64,000 bases of DNA from Acinetobacter modestus (GTDB taxonomy: Bacteria > Pseudomonadota > Gammaproteobacteria > Pseudomonadales > Moraxellaceae). The stretch lies in contig NZ_BMDV01000001.1 of assembly GCF_014636095.1 (NCBI RefSeq), forward strand, positions 831,614-895,613, written 5' to 3'. Below, piece by piece: positions 15,645 through 25,645 of this stretch (positions within the stretch are counted from its first letter, which is position 1; each line of letters opens with the position of its first letter). The notes below the pieces were generated by a model that was not told the origin of the DNA, ran no database searches, and was given only the letters and a program-made list of their open reading frames with translations. A program made the translations under genes and the position numbers.

Positions 15645-17171
15645 TTAATGTGGTGCGGGTCCACCCGTAATTGCTTTAGGTTTTGGACTCATCCAAATTA
15701 ATGCACTCGCAAAAATAAATACAATTGCCAATAACATAAACACATGATTAGCTGAAATCGTAATCGCTTCTTTATCGACTAAATTTGCAATCGTGGCGAG
15801 TGTTGCATCAGGTGAAAAACCATTTTGCAACAAGGTATTTTGAACTTCTTGTGGGTGCAAATTATTCACCATTTCACTACGAGCTACCTTCGTGTGGTCA
15901 TCCCAAATTGTCACTGCAATTGAAGCACCAATCGCCCCTGCCATTGTTCTCAAAAAATTCATCAAACCTGCGGCAGAAGCCATTTCTTGAGGTAAAACAG
16001 AGCCCATTGCAATATTCGACAGCGGAATAAAGAAAAATGGTACAGCAAAACCTTGCAAGATTTGTGGCCATGCTAATGACATAAAGTCTGCATCTGTAAC
16101 CCAAAAAGCTCGCATGACCGTAACCACACCCAACAATGCTAATCCAAAACTAGCCAATGCTCTTGGGTCATATTTGGTTGATAACTTGGCAACAATTGGC
16201 GACATCGTCAAACTACCAAAACCCATAGTTGCAGTCAGATACCCTGCCCACGTGGCGGTATAACCCAAGTTAATTTGTAACCATTGAGGAATAAGGACAA
16301 TACTGCCAAAGAACGAACCAAAACCAAAAGCGAGTGCAAGCACAGAAACTGCAAAACCACGGTGTCTGAACACATACAGGTTAACCACAGGATGCTTTTC
16401 TGTGAGTTCCCAAATCATGAAAACAATAAAACCAACAACTGCCGTTAATGCCAATACAATAATACTGGTACTGTTAAACCAATCTCGCTCATGCCCAAGG
16501 TCTAGCATCAATTGTAAAGCACCAATCCACAAGACTAACAAACCTAAACCAACTGCATCAATTCGTAATTTCTCAGTTTTAGTTTCTGCTACAGACAGCA
16601 AGCGGATGGATGCTAATACACAGAAAATTCCAACAGGGATATTAATAAAGAAAATCCAATGCCATGACAGATTATCACTAATAAGTCCGCCTAAAATTGG
16701 TCCTAAGATCGGTCCAATCACGGTTGTCATCGCCCAAAGTCCCATTGCCTGTGCATGTTTTTCTGGTGGGAAAATTCGCATTAACAAGGTTTGACTGAGT
16801 GGCATGAGTGGACCACCACAAAGTCCTTGACCAATACGGAAAAATACCAACATTTCTAATGAGGTTGCTAAACCGCATAAAAATGAAAAGATAGTAAAGC
16901 CGATTAACCCGAAGACAAAAACTCTAACTGTGCCAAAACGTCCAGCTAACCAACCTGTGAGTGGAACACAGATCGCTTCTGCAACGGCATAAGAGGTAAT
17001 CACCCACGTCCCTTGTGAACTAGAAACAGCTAAGTTCCCTGTAATATGGGGGACTGAAACGTTGGCAATAGTGGTATCGAGCACCACCATAAAGTTGGAA
17101 AGTGCAATGACAAATGCGGCGAGCAGTAACCGCCCGCCGCTAAGTTCTGCAAAAGGATTCTGCGTTTTCAT
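15645..17171 (-). CDS. emrB: EmrB-like multidrug efflux MFS transporter (DHA2, 14 TM)
   Basis: Inner-membrane proton-driven drug exporter that works with the EmrA adaptor and an outer-membrane channel. DHA2 signatures: LDTTIANVSVPHITGNLAVS, the motif-A-like loop GWLAGRFGTVRVFVFG, and motif C GPILGPILGGLISDNLSWHW. At 508 residues with about 14 hydrophobic segments it is typical. It starts 6 bases after the emrA stop, so the pair is cotranscribed. The substrate cannot be read from sequence. No outer-membrane partner or regulator gene lies beside it. Confidence 0.92.
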   Translation of the reverse strand: MKTQNPFAELSGGRLLLAAFVIALSNFMVVLDTTIANVSVPHITGNLAVSSSQGTWVITSYAVAEAICVPLTGWLAGRFGTVRVFVFGLIGFTIFSFLCGLATSLEMLVFFRIGQGLCGGPLMPLSQTLLMRIFPPEKHAQAMGLWAMTTVIGPILGPILGGLISDNLSWHWIFFINIPVGIFCVLASIRLLSVAETKTEKLRIDAVGLGLLVLWIGALQLMLDLGHERDWFNSTSIIVLALTAVVGFIVFMIWELTEKHPVVNLYVFRHRGFAVSVLALAFGFGSFFGSIVLIPQWLQINLGYTATWAGYLTATMGFGSLTMSPIVAKLSTKYDPRALASFGLALLGVVTVMRAFWVTDADFMSLAWPQILQGFAVPFFFIPLSNIAMGSVLPQEMASAAGLMNFLRTMAGAIGASIAVTIWDDHTKVARSEMVNNLHPQEVQNTLLQNGFSPDATLATIANLVDKEAITISANHVFMLLAIVFIFASALIWMSPKPKAITGGPAPH

Positions 17172-17177
17172 GGCTGA

Positions 17178-18326
17178 TTACTTCGATGCGAGATCAATGT
17201 CCGCTTGCATCGACAACCCTACACGCAATGGATGTTCTGCAAGTTCTTTTGGATCAAGCGTAATACGTACAGGTAAACGCTGTACTACTTTAATCCAGTT
17301 TCCTGTCGCATTCTGTGCTGGAATCAAGGCAAATGCTGCACCTGTCCCACCAGAGAAGCCCTGAACCGTCCCGTGATAAACCACATCATCACCATAGAGG
17401 TCTGAACGAAGCGTTACTTTCTGCCCTGCTTTCACTTTAGCAAGCTGACTTTCTTTATAGTTTGCATCGACATACAGCGCAGATACAGGCACCACTGACA
17501 TCATCACAGTACCTGGTGCAACACGTTGTCCAATTTGAATATTCTTGCGTGTCACCACACCATCAACAGGCGCACGAATAACGGTACGCTCTAAATCAAG
17601 CGTTGCTTGCTCAACATGGGCCTTTGCAACCAAAACATCAGGTGTTGATGCTTCATTTGCCCCTTGAATCAATGCTTCATTTGCAGCAAGTGTACTTTCT
17701 GCGGCTTTACGGCTTGAGGTTGCTTGGGCTAAACCCGCTTGAGCTAAATCTAAGTTTGCTTGTGCCGTCGATACTGCACTTTGCGCTTTGCTCAATTCCT
17801 CTTTAGAAATCGCTCCTGAAGCAGCAAGTTCATTACGGCGCTTTAATTCTAAGTTAGCTTTATCAAAATCTGCTTGCGCTTTACTTACTTGTGCTTGTGC
17901 ACTATTAATTTCATCATTGCGAACCACAACTTGAGAATTCAATGAGCTACTATTCGCTTGGCTTTGCTTGTATTGACGTTGCGCTTTTGCCAATTCGGCT
18001 TGTGCTTGTGCCAACTGGATTTTGGCATCACGCTCATCTACACGAACGAGAACATCACCCTTTTTAACTTGTTGAGTATCTTTCACCAAAACTTCAGCGA
18101 CTTGTCCACTCACCATTGAGGTGATTTGTGCCGTTTCCGCACCAACATAAGCATTATCGGTACTGACAGCATGATTAAAGAACAACGCCCAAATAGCATA
18201 CAAAATTGCTGCAAGGATAAGAATAAGTGCGAAAAATCCTAAAAACTTTTTACGTTTTGCTTTCATTGCATCATCTGATGCCGTATCAGCAGCAATATCT
18301 TGTTGATTAGCTTGGGCGTCAGTCAT
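17178..18326 (-). CDS. emrA: EmrA-like membrane fusion (HlyD family) adaptor
   Basis: Periplasmic adaptor anchored by one N-terminal membrane helix (about residues 28-50, FALILILAAILYAIWALFF). Next come the lipoyl/beta-barrel block AVSTDNAYVGAETAQITSMV, a long Ala/Gln-rich coiled-coil hairpin (about 95-215), and the return half TVIRAPVDGVVTRKNIQIGQ. AGGA lies 7 bases before the ATG. The 382-residue length and layout fit EmrA. A palindrome about 75-85 bases upstream may be an operator. It leads the emrAB operon. Confidence 0.92.
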   Translation of the reverse strand: MTDAQANQQDIAADTASDDAMKAKRKKFLGFFALILILAAILYAIWALFFNHAVSTDNAYVGAETAQITSMVSGQVAEVLVKDTQQVKKGDVLVRVDERDAKIQLAQAQAELAKAQRQYKQSQANSSSLNSQVVVRNDEINSAQAQVSKAQADFDKANLELKRRNELAASGAISKEELSKAQSAVSTAQANLDLAQAGLAQATSSRKAAESTLAANEALIQGANEASTPDVLVAKAHVEQATLDLERTVIRAPVDGVVTRKNIQIGQRVAPGTVMMSVVPVSALYVDANYKESQLAKVKAGQKVTLRSDLYGDDVVYHGTVQGFSGGTGAAFALIPAQNATGNWIKVVQRLPVRITLDPKELAEHPLRVGLSMQADIDLASK

Positions 18327-18397
18327 ATGTTATTCCTGAAAATTAAAGGGATTTTTAACTTTTGGTTTAATCAGCAGATCAGTCTAGTTTTTTTAAC

Positions 18398-18412
18398 TTA
18401 ACCAATTGTTAA
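18398..18412. promoter_or_regulatory. Palindrome upstream of emrA, possible operator
   Basis: TTAAC-CAATT-GTTAA is a perfect 5+5 inverted repeat with a centre of five, in the emrA promoter region. MarR-family regulators of emr operons bind short AT-rich palindromes. No regulator gene is adjacent, so this is suggestive only. Confidence 0.35.
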
Positions 18413-18552
18413 AACCTAAGATCAAAATACAAACAAAAATTTAAATCGCATTTTAACGATAAAAAATCATATGACGAGAATAAAAAAAATAACTGATGCG
18501 TTCAATTCTTATATTTTGATAATTATTTTTACTTCACTTTCATTTAAACAAT

Positions 18553-18576
18553 AAAAAAGCGTCAAAAGACGCTTTC
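18553..18576 (-). terminator. Terminator of the YigI-like thioesterase gene
   Basis: AAGCGTC-AAAA-GACGCTT, with an A-run on the left that reads as a T-run on the minus strand. Confidence 0.8.
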
Positions 18577-18592
18577 ATATCGAACACTATAC

Positions 18593-19090
18593 TTAAAAGG
18601 CGTAAGAAGCGATTGCAGTTGCAATTGGCTTAGCTTCATCATTGAGCATGGTCATACGCATGGTACAGCCTTTGCGGCCTAAGCGTAATGTTTCCGCACG
18701 TGCAGTAAAAAACTGACCACGACCCGGAGCAAGATAATCAACACGCATATCTACAGTTGCTAAACGCGATACTTTCTTAATCGTGTCGGGTAAATCTTCA
18801 GGGGTTGCACGGCGATAAAGTTGTTCCATGGCAACCACGCCACCAATACTATCCAGCAATGTCGCAGCAACACCACCATGCAAAATTTGGAAGGCTACAT
18901 TACCGACCAACTCAGGCTGCATCTCGATATAACCTTCAATTTGATCATCAACAACGCGCATGCTCATGCCACAATGCTTAAAAAATGGTGAAGAATTAAA
19001 TGCTTTACAAAGCTGCTTTAATACCACGTCATGATCGGCTTTAGCACCTAACTGAATATTGCCTGTCCAGTTTTTCTTTACATCATTCAT
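18593..19090 (-). CDS. YigI/PaaI-type hotdog thioesterase
   Basis: Single hotdog-fold domain of 165 residues. The family signature FQILHGGVAATLLDSIGGVVAMEQ sits mid-protein. It is followed by ATVDMRVDYLAPGRGQFFTARAETLRLGRKGCTMRM, the substrate-loop and dimer strand. It resembles E. coli YigI, a medium/long-chain acyl-CoA thioesterase, but the acyl preference cannot be judged here. Single gene, divergent from hemB, with its own terminator. Confidence 0.86.
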   Translation of the reverse strand: MNDVKKNWTGNIQLGAKADHDVVLKQLCKAFNSSPFFKHCGMSMRVVDDQIEGYIEMQPELVGNVAFQILHGGVAATLLDSIGGVVAMEQLYRRATPEDLPDTIKKVSRLATVDMRVDYLAPGRGQFFTARAETLRLGRKGCTMRMTMLNDEAKPIATAIASYAF

Positions 19091-19210
19091 ACGCTGTCTA
19101 AATCCAAAGGAACGATAAACATCCCATTATTTTGTACAAATCTAAAATTATGGGGCTACAATAGCGAGGATATTTAATTGAACTTAGCCGCTAAGCTCTC
19201 CCTAGCATGA

Positions 19211-20275
<1,065 letters not shown>

Positions 20276-20304
20276 CAATCTTCCTTGCTGAGCTAAAACA
20301 CTCG

Positions 20305-20337
20305 TCACCTCTTTAATATCAAAGAGGTGAATTTTTA
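20305..20337 (+). terminator. Terminator of hemB
   Basis: TCACCTCTTT (20305-20314) pairs with AAAGAGGTGA (20321-20330), followed by ATTTTTAAAT. It ends only about 17 bases before thiO, so hemB and thiO are probably separate units or weakly coupled. Confidence 0.7.
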
Positions 20338-20353
20338 AATTGGTTTAATTTTT

Positions 20354-21475
20354 ATGCATATTGCCATTATTGGTGCGGGTATTAGCGGCTTGATGTCAGC
20401 ATTAGAACTTGCTGAACAAGGTTGCTCTGTTGATATTTTTGATCAACAACAAGCAGGTCAGGCTGCCTCATGGGCAGGCGGCGGAATTCTTTCCCCGATG
20501 TATCCGTGGCGTTATGCACCAGAAGTTAATCATCTTGCTCAATACGGTAAATCGCTGTATCAAATGTGGAATGAAAAACTTCTGCCTATCACGGGGATTG
20601 ATTTTCAAATCCACAATACAGGCATGCTGATTTTCGATCAGGAAGACTTTGATGTAGGACTGAATTATGCCAATCAATCTCAAGAACCCATGCAACAGTG
20701 CGATTTGTTAGATCGCAAACAACTTGAACAAATTAATCCGCATATTTCAGAAAAATTTCAACAAGCCATCCATTTTCCGCAACTGTCGAATGTACGTAAT
20801 CCTCGTTTATTACAATCTCTCATCAGCTATCTTAAACAGCATCCTTTCGTTCGTTTTTTTGAGCACTGCTCGATTGATCAACTGATTGTTAAAAATAAAA
20901 CGGTACATGGAATACAAACTTCAAATAGTCAAAATTTTCATGCTGATCATGTTGTTCTGACCTCGGGTGCATGGAGTCAATATTGGGAAGAACACATACA
21001 TCGACAAATTCCTGTGCATCCCATACAGGGGCAAATGCTGCTGTTCAAAACACCTGAGAACTGGTTGCCTACCATGTGTATGAACCGTGTGATGTATCTC
21101 ATTCCACGTCAAGATGGTCATATTGTCTGTGGTTCCAGTATGGCTGACTGTGGTTTTAGTACGGCTGTAGATGAGCAAACACAGCAAGATATTTTAAGCG
21201 CATGTTTAGATATAGTCCCTGAATTAAAACAATTCCCCATCGTAAGCCGTTGGGCAGGTTTACGTCCTAGTTCACCTCAGGGAATTCCTTATATTGGTGA
21301 AATGCCTGATATAGCCAACTTATGGGCAAATTTTGGACATTTCCGTAATGGTCTATGTATGGGTGCTGGTTCAGCGCAATTGTTACGTCAACTCATTTTA
21401 AAACAAGTGCCTATTGTTGACCCAAGTGCCTATTCACCAAGTCGTTTGAAGAAAAAAAATTTAGTGATCCAATAA
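20354..21475 (+). CDS. thiO: Glycine oxidase-like FAD-dependent oxidoreductase (ThiO)
   Basis: Flavoenzyme of the DAO family; ThiO makes dehydroglycine for the thiazole part of thiamine. An N-terminal dinucleotide fold IAIIGAGISGLMSALELAEQG is followed by ASWAGGGILSPMYPWRY, the block IPVHPIQGQMLLFK, and the C-terminal FAD contact WAGLRPSSPQGIPYIGE with FGHFRNGLCMGAGSA. At 373 residues it has the usual length. No other thiamine gene or TPP riboswitch is adjacent, so the substrate is inferred from family resemblance. The 3' end overlaps the convergent epimerase gene by 15 bases. Confidence 0.85.
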   Translation: MHIAIIGAGISGLMSALELAEQGCSVDIFDQQQAGQAASWAGGGILSPMYPWRYAPEVNHLAQYGKSLYQMWNEKLLPITGIDFQIHNTGMLIFDQEDFDVGLNYANQSQEPMQQCDLLDRKQLEQINPHISEKFQQAIHFPQLSNVRNPRLLQSLISYLKQHPFVRFFEHCSIDQLIVKNKTVHGIQTSNSQNFHADHVVLTSGAWSQYWEEHIHRQIPVHPIQGQMLLFKTPENWLPTMCMNRVMYLIPRQDGHIVCGSSMADCGFSTAVDEQTQQDILSACLDIVPELKQFPIVSRWAGLRPSSPQGIPYIGEMPDIANLWANFGHFRNGLCMGAGSAQLLRQLILKQVPIVDPSAYSPSRLKKKNLVIQ

Positions 21476-22366
21476 AATTTCCGTTAAGGCTTGCTCTAAA
21501 TTGGAGTACTGAAATTTAAAACCATGAGTGAATAATGCCTGAGGCATTACATATTGACCATTTAAAATTAATTGTGATTGTTCGTCTAATGCTAATTCAA
21601 ACAAGCATTTAGGCATTGTAATAAAAGGTTTACGTTTCAAAACTCGTGCAGCAACATCAGCAAAAGCTTGTTGATTCACTTGCTCTGGTGCTACTAAATT
21701 GTAAACTTTTTGATCAGCCTGTAATTGAAGTAAAAAAATAATTGCTCTTAAAACATCTTGAATATGAATCCAAACAACGGGTTGTTTGCCTGACCCAATT
21801 TTAGCAATCATATTCAATCGAATCGGTAACAACATTTGCGGCAAGATTCCGCCATCACCAAAAACCACCCCTAAGCGAATAATTTTAGTATTTTGTTGAG
21901 TAAATTTAAGTGCTGTTTGTTCCCAAGCCTGACAAAGCTCTGACATAAAGATTGCTTGTGGCGGTGTATTTTCATCACAGATTGCCGTCCACTTTTCTTG
22001 AGGATCAATCCCGTAATAACCAATTGCCGAACCAGAAATAATACATTGGGGGAAGATGCTTTTTTGCTGTAACCAATGATAAAGTTTCTCCGTCATGGCC
22101 ACTCGGCTTTGTATCAGTTGTTTCTTTCTTTGATCAGTCCAACGTTTTTGACCTATATTTTCACCAGCCAGATTAATCACATAATCAATTTCAATGACTT
22201 TAATTTCATCTAAATCATTCACCCATGTTAAATATGAATCATAAGAAGCTTTATTTTTTTGTCGTGTCAGTGCAATCACTTGAAAATTATTTTTCAATAG
22301 AAAAGGTAAAAGATGAGAACCAATAAACCCACTTGCACCTGTCACCAATACCGTCATTTTTTTCAT
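21461..22366 (-). CDS. TIGR01777-type NAD(P)-dependent epimerase (YfcH-like)
   Basis: Extended short-chain dehydrogenase of about 301 residues with the N-terminal Rossmann motif VLVTGASGFIGSHLLPFLL, then VINLAGENIGQKRWTDQRKK and SGSAIGYYG, the usual YfcH/SulA-homologue signatures, and the C-terminal DUF1731 region (LFELALDEQSQLILNGQYVMPQAL). The open frame reaches a TTG at 22381. ATGs at 22364-22366 and 22355-22357 are more plausible; neither has a strong ribosome-binding site. The physiological substrate is unknown for the family. Its 3' end overlaps thiO. Confidence 0.88.
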   Translation of the reverse strand: MKKMTVLVTGASGFIGSHLLPFLLKNNFQVIALTRQKNKASYDSYLTWVNDLDEIKVIEIDYVINLAGENIGQKRWTDQRKKQLIQSRVAMTEKLYHWLQQKSIFPQCIISGSAIGYYGIDPQEKWTAICDENTPPQAIFMSELCQAWEQTALKFTQQNTKIIRLGVVFGDGGILPQMLLPIRLNMIAKIGSGKQPVVWIHIQDVLRAIIFLLQLQADQKVYNLVAPEQVNQQAFADVAARVLKRKPFITMPKCLFELALDEQSQLILNGQYVMPQALFTHGFKFQYSNLEQALTEILLDH

Positions 22367-22437
22367 GGACTGATCTATCAAAAATGAATCGTATTAAAAG
22401 TTTTAGCAGAATACAGGTGAATTACAAGTGAACTTTA

Positions 22438-22887
22438 TTACCCGTTAAACATCTTATTTGCCATTCTTTGTGCTTGTGCGCCATAAAACCAATACGTAAT
22501 TAAAAATAACGGTGCTGCGATCATCAACCAAATTGCAACAACAGTAATTAAAAACATGGGTTGGTTGAAATATAAAATAAAATTTTGCCAAATTTCTGGA
22601 TCTTTACGTGCAAAAATAAACAATCCTAAAAGTAAGCCACATGCATTGTAACCCCAAAAAATTAGGCTAAATCCAAGGCTTAATCGTTTCTTTTCCGAGA
22701 GGGTTGGTGCGCGATGTTGTTTTTTTAGAAATTTGAATAAAACAAAAATCATTGCAATTAAATAAGGAATGGCTGTAAGCACTCCTCCAATGTTATTAGG
22801 TAAAATTGCAGCGATGACTCCAGCGATTAGGCTAGAAATCAAGCACACAATAAAAAACCAAAGGTAATACAAACGCAATGAAATCAT
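22438..22887 (-). CDS. Four-helix membrane protein, 149 aa (ABZJ_00895-like)
   Basis: About four hydrophobic segments in the order expected for the small Acinetobacter membrane family ABZJ_00895: FFIVCLISSLIAGVIAAILP, then IGGVLTAIPYLIAMIFVLFKF, GYNACGLLLGLFIFA and a C-terminal WLMIAAPLFLITYWFYG, ending in a short RMANKMFNG tail. The family name is from memory of similar proteins and is uncertain. Function unknown. Single gene on the minus strand. Confidence 0.65.
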   Translation of the reverse strand: MISLRLYYLWFFIVCLISSLIAGVIAAILPNNIGGVLTAIPYLIAMIFVLFKFLKKQHRAPTLSEKKRLSLGFSLIFWGYNACGLLLGLFIFARKDPEIWQNFILYFNQPMFLITVVAIWLMIAAPLFLITYWFYGAQAQRMANKMFNG

Positions 22888-22989
22888 GTAAATAAACCAA
22901 ATCTAATCTACTTCAAAAATAATTATAAATTTTTTTCACTTTTTTTTCATTTTTATGTCAACCAATCCACACCAAGCAGCGTTATATAG

Positions 22990-23153
22990 GGTACAAGGTC
23001 GCAGCAACCGAATGTTCATTGCACGGCATCCGCAATATTTTCGGTGACCTTTCATTATGACTCTCCATCTTTAACAATGGCTTTGTTAGCAGCCAAAGCC
23101 GTTGAAAAAGATTTTGACCGACGATTTATCATCACTCGAATCGTCGGTTTTTA
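22990..23153 (+). ncRNA. Unidentified structured RNA with intrinsic terminator
   Basis: Three successive strong hairpins lie in a 670-base gap without a gene. (1) AAGGTC (22995-23000) and ACCGAA (23007-23012) pair with the contiguous TTCGGT (23040-23045) and GACCTT (23046-23051), around an inner hairpin ATTGC/GCAAT (23018-23022, 23032-23036). (2) CAATGGCTTT (23075-23084) pairs with AAAGCCGTTG (23095-23104). (3) ACCGACGATT (23117-23126) pairs with AATCGTCGGT (23139-23148), followed by T5, a perfect terminator. A -10-like TATATA stands at about 22983-22988 but no clear -35. It matches no tRNA, 6S, SRP, RNase P or riboswitch pattern I know. The next plus-strand gene is 400 bases beyond the terminator, so a free small RNA is likelier than a leader. 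Confidence 0.6.
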
Positions 23154-23560
23154 TTTGCCTATCATTTTAGTTTGACCGCATCTAAGCAAAATTTTTCGTC
23201 ATGAATTCACTTTCTTGAAATAAAGAAACTGTCAAAGATTACCAAGTCCACATTTTCTAAAATTTAATTAAAAATGCACATAATTTTTTGAGTAAATTCC
23301 TTCAAATCATAGAACCATTTTTTTAAGCTTAAGTTATTCCGAGATCATATACAAAATACGATTTTGCTATTGGCTCAAGGTCTGACTACTTTAAATGTGC
23401 ATGATCACATGCAATATTCTACTTTTATATAAATTAAGTAGTTGATCTTGATTTAATCAAAGAATTTTTAACTAAAGCAGCTCGCTTACATAAATCTTTA
23501 TGAATCATCGGCTCGATCTATTTAGAATAATTTATAAACAAAAAGGATAAGGATACCGCG

Positions 23561-23938
23561 ATGAATACGATTACTTATTTTGAAATTCAGTCATCAAATC
23601 CGCAACGTGATGCCCATTTTTACCAATCTTTATTCGGCTGGCACTTTGAGAAAGTAGAAGGTTTAGCTATTGAATACTATCGTATCGAAACAGAAGGTAT
23701 CCACGGCGGTTTACTACAACGCCCTGTTGCAACACCGCCGACTGGATACGGAACAAATGCGTTTACTTGTACTATTGAAGTTAAAAACTTTGATGAAACT
23801 GCTAGTAAAATTTTAAGTTTGGGAGGCAAAGTCGCTATGGAAAAATTTGCTATCCCAAACCGTTGTTGGCAAGGTTACTTTCTTGATTTAGATAATAATG
23901 TCTTCGGTATATGTGAAATTGATGAGAATGCAAAATGA
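23561..23938 (+). CDS. VOC-family protein (glyoxalase/bleomycin-resistance fold)
   Basis: Small dimer-forming metalloenzyme-like fold of 125 residues. It opens with ITYFEIQSSNPQRDAHFYQSLFGWHFEKV, the usual VOC start for the YaeR/predicted-lyase group. A second beta-alpha-beta unit contains EVKNFDETASKILSLGGKV and FLDLDNNVFGICE. AGGAT stands 7 bases before the ATG. Substrate unknown; some relatives are neither lyases nor dioxygenases. It is followed after 50 bases by the zinc-ribbon membrane gene. Confidence 0.85.
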   Translation: MNTITYFEIQSSNPQRDAHFYQSLFGWHFEKVEGLAIEYYRIETEGIHGGLLQRPVATPPTGYGTNAFTCTIEVKNFDETASKILSLGGKVAMEKFAIPNRCWQGYFLDLDNNVFGICEIDENAK

Positions 23939-23988
23939 CAATGCTATACTAAAATTTCATAAAATTAAGCAAGTTAAGCACTATAAAA

Positions 23989-24648
23989 ATGAAATGTCCA
24001 AACTGTCAGGTTGACGTTGTAAATGAAAATATCAATATCCAAACGGATATGGGGAAATGCCAAGTTTGCAATCATATTTTTCGTGTTTCTGAAAATTTTG
24101 ATACGCCATCATATGCGTTTGATATCAATCAACCCCCAAGCGGTACTTGGTATAAAAATAATATGCAAGAAATTAAACTAGGCGCAACGCTGAGAAGCCC
24201 GATTGCTTTCTTTCTAGTGCCTTTTATGTTGATTTGGTCTGGTGGTTCGCTAGGTGGAATCTATGGAACTCAAATCGCAAAACAGCAATTTAGCCTCTTA
24301 CAAAGTCTATTTGGTATCCCATTTCTGATTGGAACCATTATTTTTGGTTCGCTTACACTGATGATGCTATTTGGTAAAATTGAGCTCACCATTAATCAAC
24401 AAGGCGGACGTGTATTTACGGGAATTGGCAGAATAGGAAAATCAAAATATTTTAATTGGAATGATGTTAGTCGAATTAGAGAAAACCGTTCAACTAACTC
24501 ATCCAATAAACAACAAGCCCAAATTATCATTGAGGCAAATCAACCTATCACATTTGGTCTTGGACTCGCTCCAGAAAGACACCACTACTTATTTCATGCA
24601 TTGAAAAGAATACAATCACAATATAAGCCTGAAAGAAGGAAAATCTAA
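23989..24648 (+). CDS. Zinc-ribbon membrane protein of unknown function, 219 aa
   Basis: The N-terminus carries a four-cysteine zinc ribbon, CPNCQ (Cys3, Cys6) and CQVCNH (near residue 26). About residues 72-100 and 108-135 are hydrophobic helices. The C-terminal part (from IELTINQQGGRVFTGIGRIG) is a beta-rich, PH-like domain with the strand pattern NWNDVSRIRENRS. This looks like a membrane-anchored sensor or scaffold, but no function is shown. It is convergent with the crotonase gene. Confidence 0.7.
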   Translation: MKCPNCQVDVVNENINIQTDMGKCQVCNHIFRVSENFDTPSYAFDINQPPSGTWYKNNMQEIKLGATLRSPIAFFLVPFMLIWSGGSLGGIYGTQIAKQQFSLLQSLFGIPFLIGTIIFGSLTLMMLFGKIELTINQQGGRVFTGIGRIGKSKYFNWNDVSRIRENRSTNSSNKQQAQIIIEANQPITFGLGLAPERHHYLFHALKRIQSQYKPERRKI

Positions 24649-24698
24649 ATGACTCCGTCGATAAGCAAAATAAACTTCAGATGAACTCAAACCAAAGC

Positions 24699-25481
24699 TT
24701 ACTCACCTTTAAACTGTGGTGGACGTCTCTCAAGCATCGCACGTACGCCTTCCTGAGCATCTTGCGATGCAAACAATGGCTTGAGGTAACTGTCCATATT
24801 CTGAAATGCAAAAACCTCTCCCTGAGTGACTGCATCAGTTGCTGAAGCCAACAATGCTTGTAATGCAAGTGGCGCAGCAATACAAATTTCTTGGGCAATC
24901 TCGATAGCCCGATTAAGTTGGTTGCCCTTAGCAACAATTTCAGAAAGCAAATTCAGCTCATTGGCTTTTTGGGTATCAAAAGTTTTTCCTGTCAATAAAT
25001 AAGGCATGGCTTTTTGCCAACCTGCAGCCTGCACAAAACGCACTGTTGCTCCACCAAAAGGCATTATTCCGCGTAATACTTCAAGCTGACCAAAAATCGT
25101 GTCTTCGCTAGCGACAACAACATCTGCATTCAACATCAACTCTACCCCAGCGGTGTAACAAATCCCTTGCACCGCAACAACGACAGGCTTAGTTCTATGC
25201 CGCCCTCCAACACCCCAAGGATTAATTTGTCCTTCTTCAAAACTAAAAATCCCTTGAGGGATTTTGGGCTGTAATTCAACAAGATCTAATCCCGCAGTGA
25301 AATGATCACCATGTGCAAAAATGACAGCACAACGTAGTTTAGGATTATTTTCATATTCAGTTAAAGCTAAAGATAAATCTTCAATCATATGACTATCAAA
25401 AGCATTGCGTTTTGCCACTCGGTCTAAACCAATTAACATAATATGATCCATGATTTCACGGCTTACTTTTCCTAAACTCAT
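24699..25481 (-). CDS. Enoyl-CoA hydratase/isomerase family (crotonase) protein
   Basis: Cytosolic crotonase-fold enzyme of 260 residues acting on acyl-CoA thioesters. The first oxyanion-hole block is CAVIFAHGDHFTAGLDLVEL. The second is GICYTAGVELMLNADVVVAS, and IFGQLEVLRGIMPFGGATVR follows. The second catalytic Glu of true hydratases is not evident: the second block has YTAGVELML and the later position is GIMPFGG. The exact reaction is therefore open (isomerase, hydratase or other). AGGAAA lies upstream of the ATG. Single gene. Confidence 0.88.
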   Translation of the reverse strand: MSLGKVSREIMDHIMLIGLDRVAKRNAFDSHMIEDLSLALTEYENNPKLRCAVIFAHGDHFTAGLDLVELQPKIPQGIFSFEEGQINPWGVGGRHRTKPVVVAVQGICYTAGVELMLNADVVVASEDTIFGQLEVLRGIMPFGGATVRFVQAAGWQKAMPYLLTGKTFDTQKANELNLLSEIVAKGNQLNRAIEIAQEICIAAPLALQALLASATDAVTQGEVFAFQNMDSYLKPLFASQDAQEGVRAMLERRPPQFKGE

Positions 25482-25645
25482 TCTTTTATTTCCTGTTTTT
25501 TAGTAATAATGTTGGTAACAAACTAGTTGATCATTTCCGAATGATCAAGACATATCTTGTCTATGTTATTCAACGCTACAAGGCTCTACTTTTTGGCTGA
25601 ATACGTGCTACCTTATTCTGGTTTATTTTATGTTTAGATTCATTT

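Noticed and set aside
20281..20353. Possible thiamine (TPP) riboswitch before thiO
   Set aside because: The space is only about 78 bases and is filled by the hemB terminator; no TPP-riboswitch core sequence was found.
22888..23560. Leader of the VOC gene instead of a free small RNA
   Set aside because: A perfect terminator ends the structured part 400 bases before the VOC start, which fits a separate RNA better, although a leader cannot be fully excluded.
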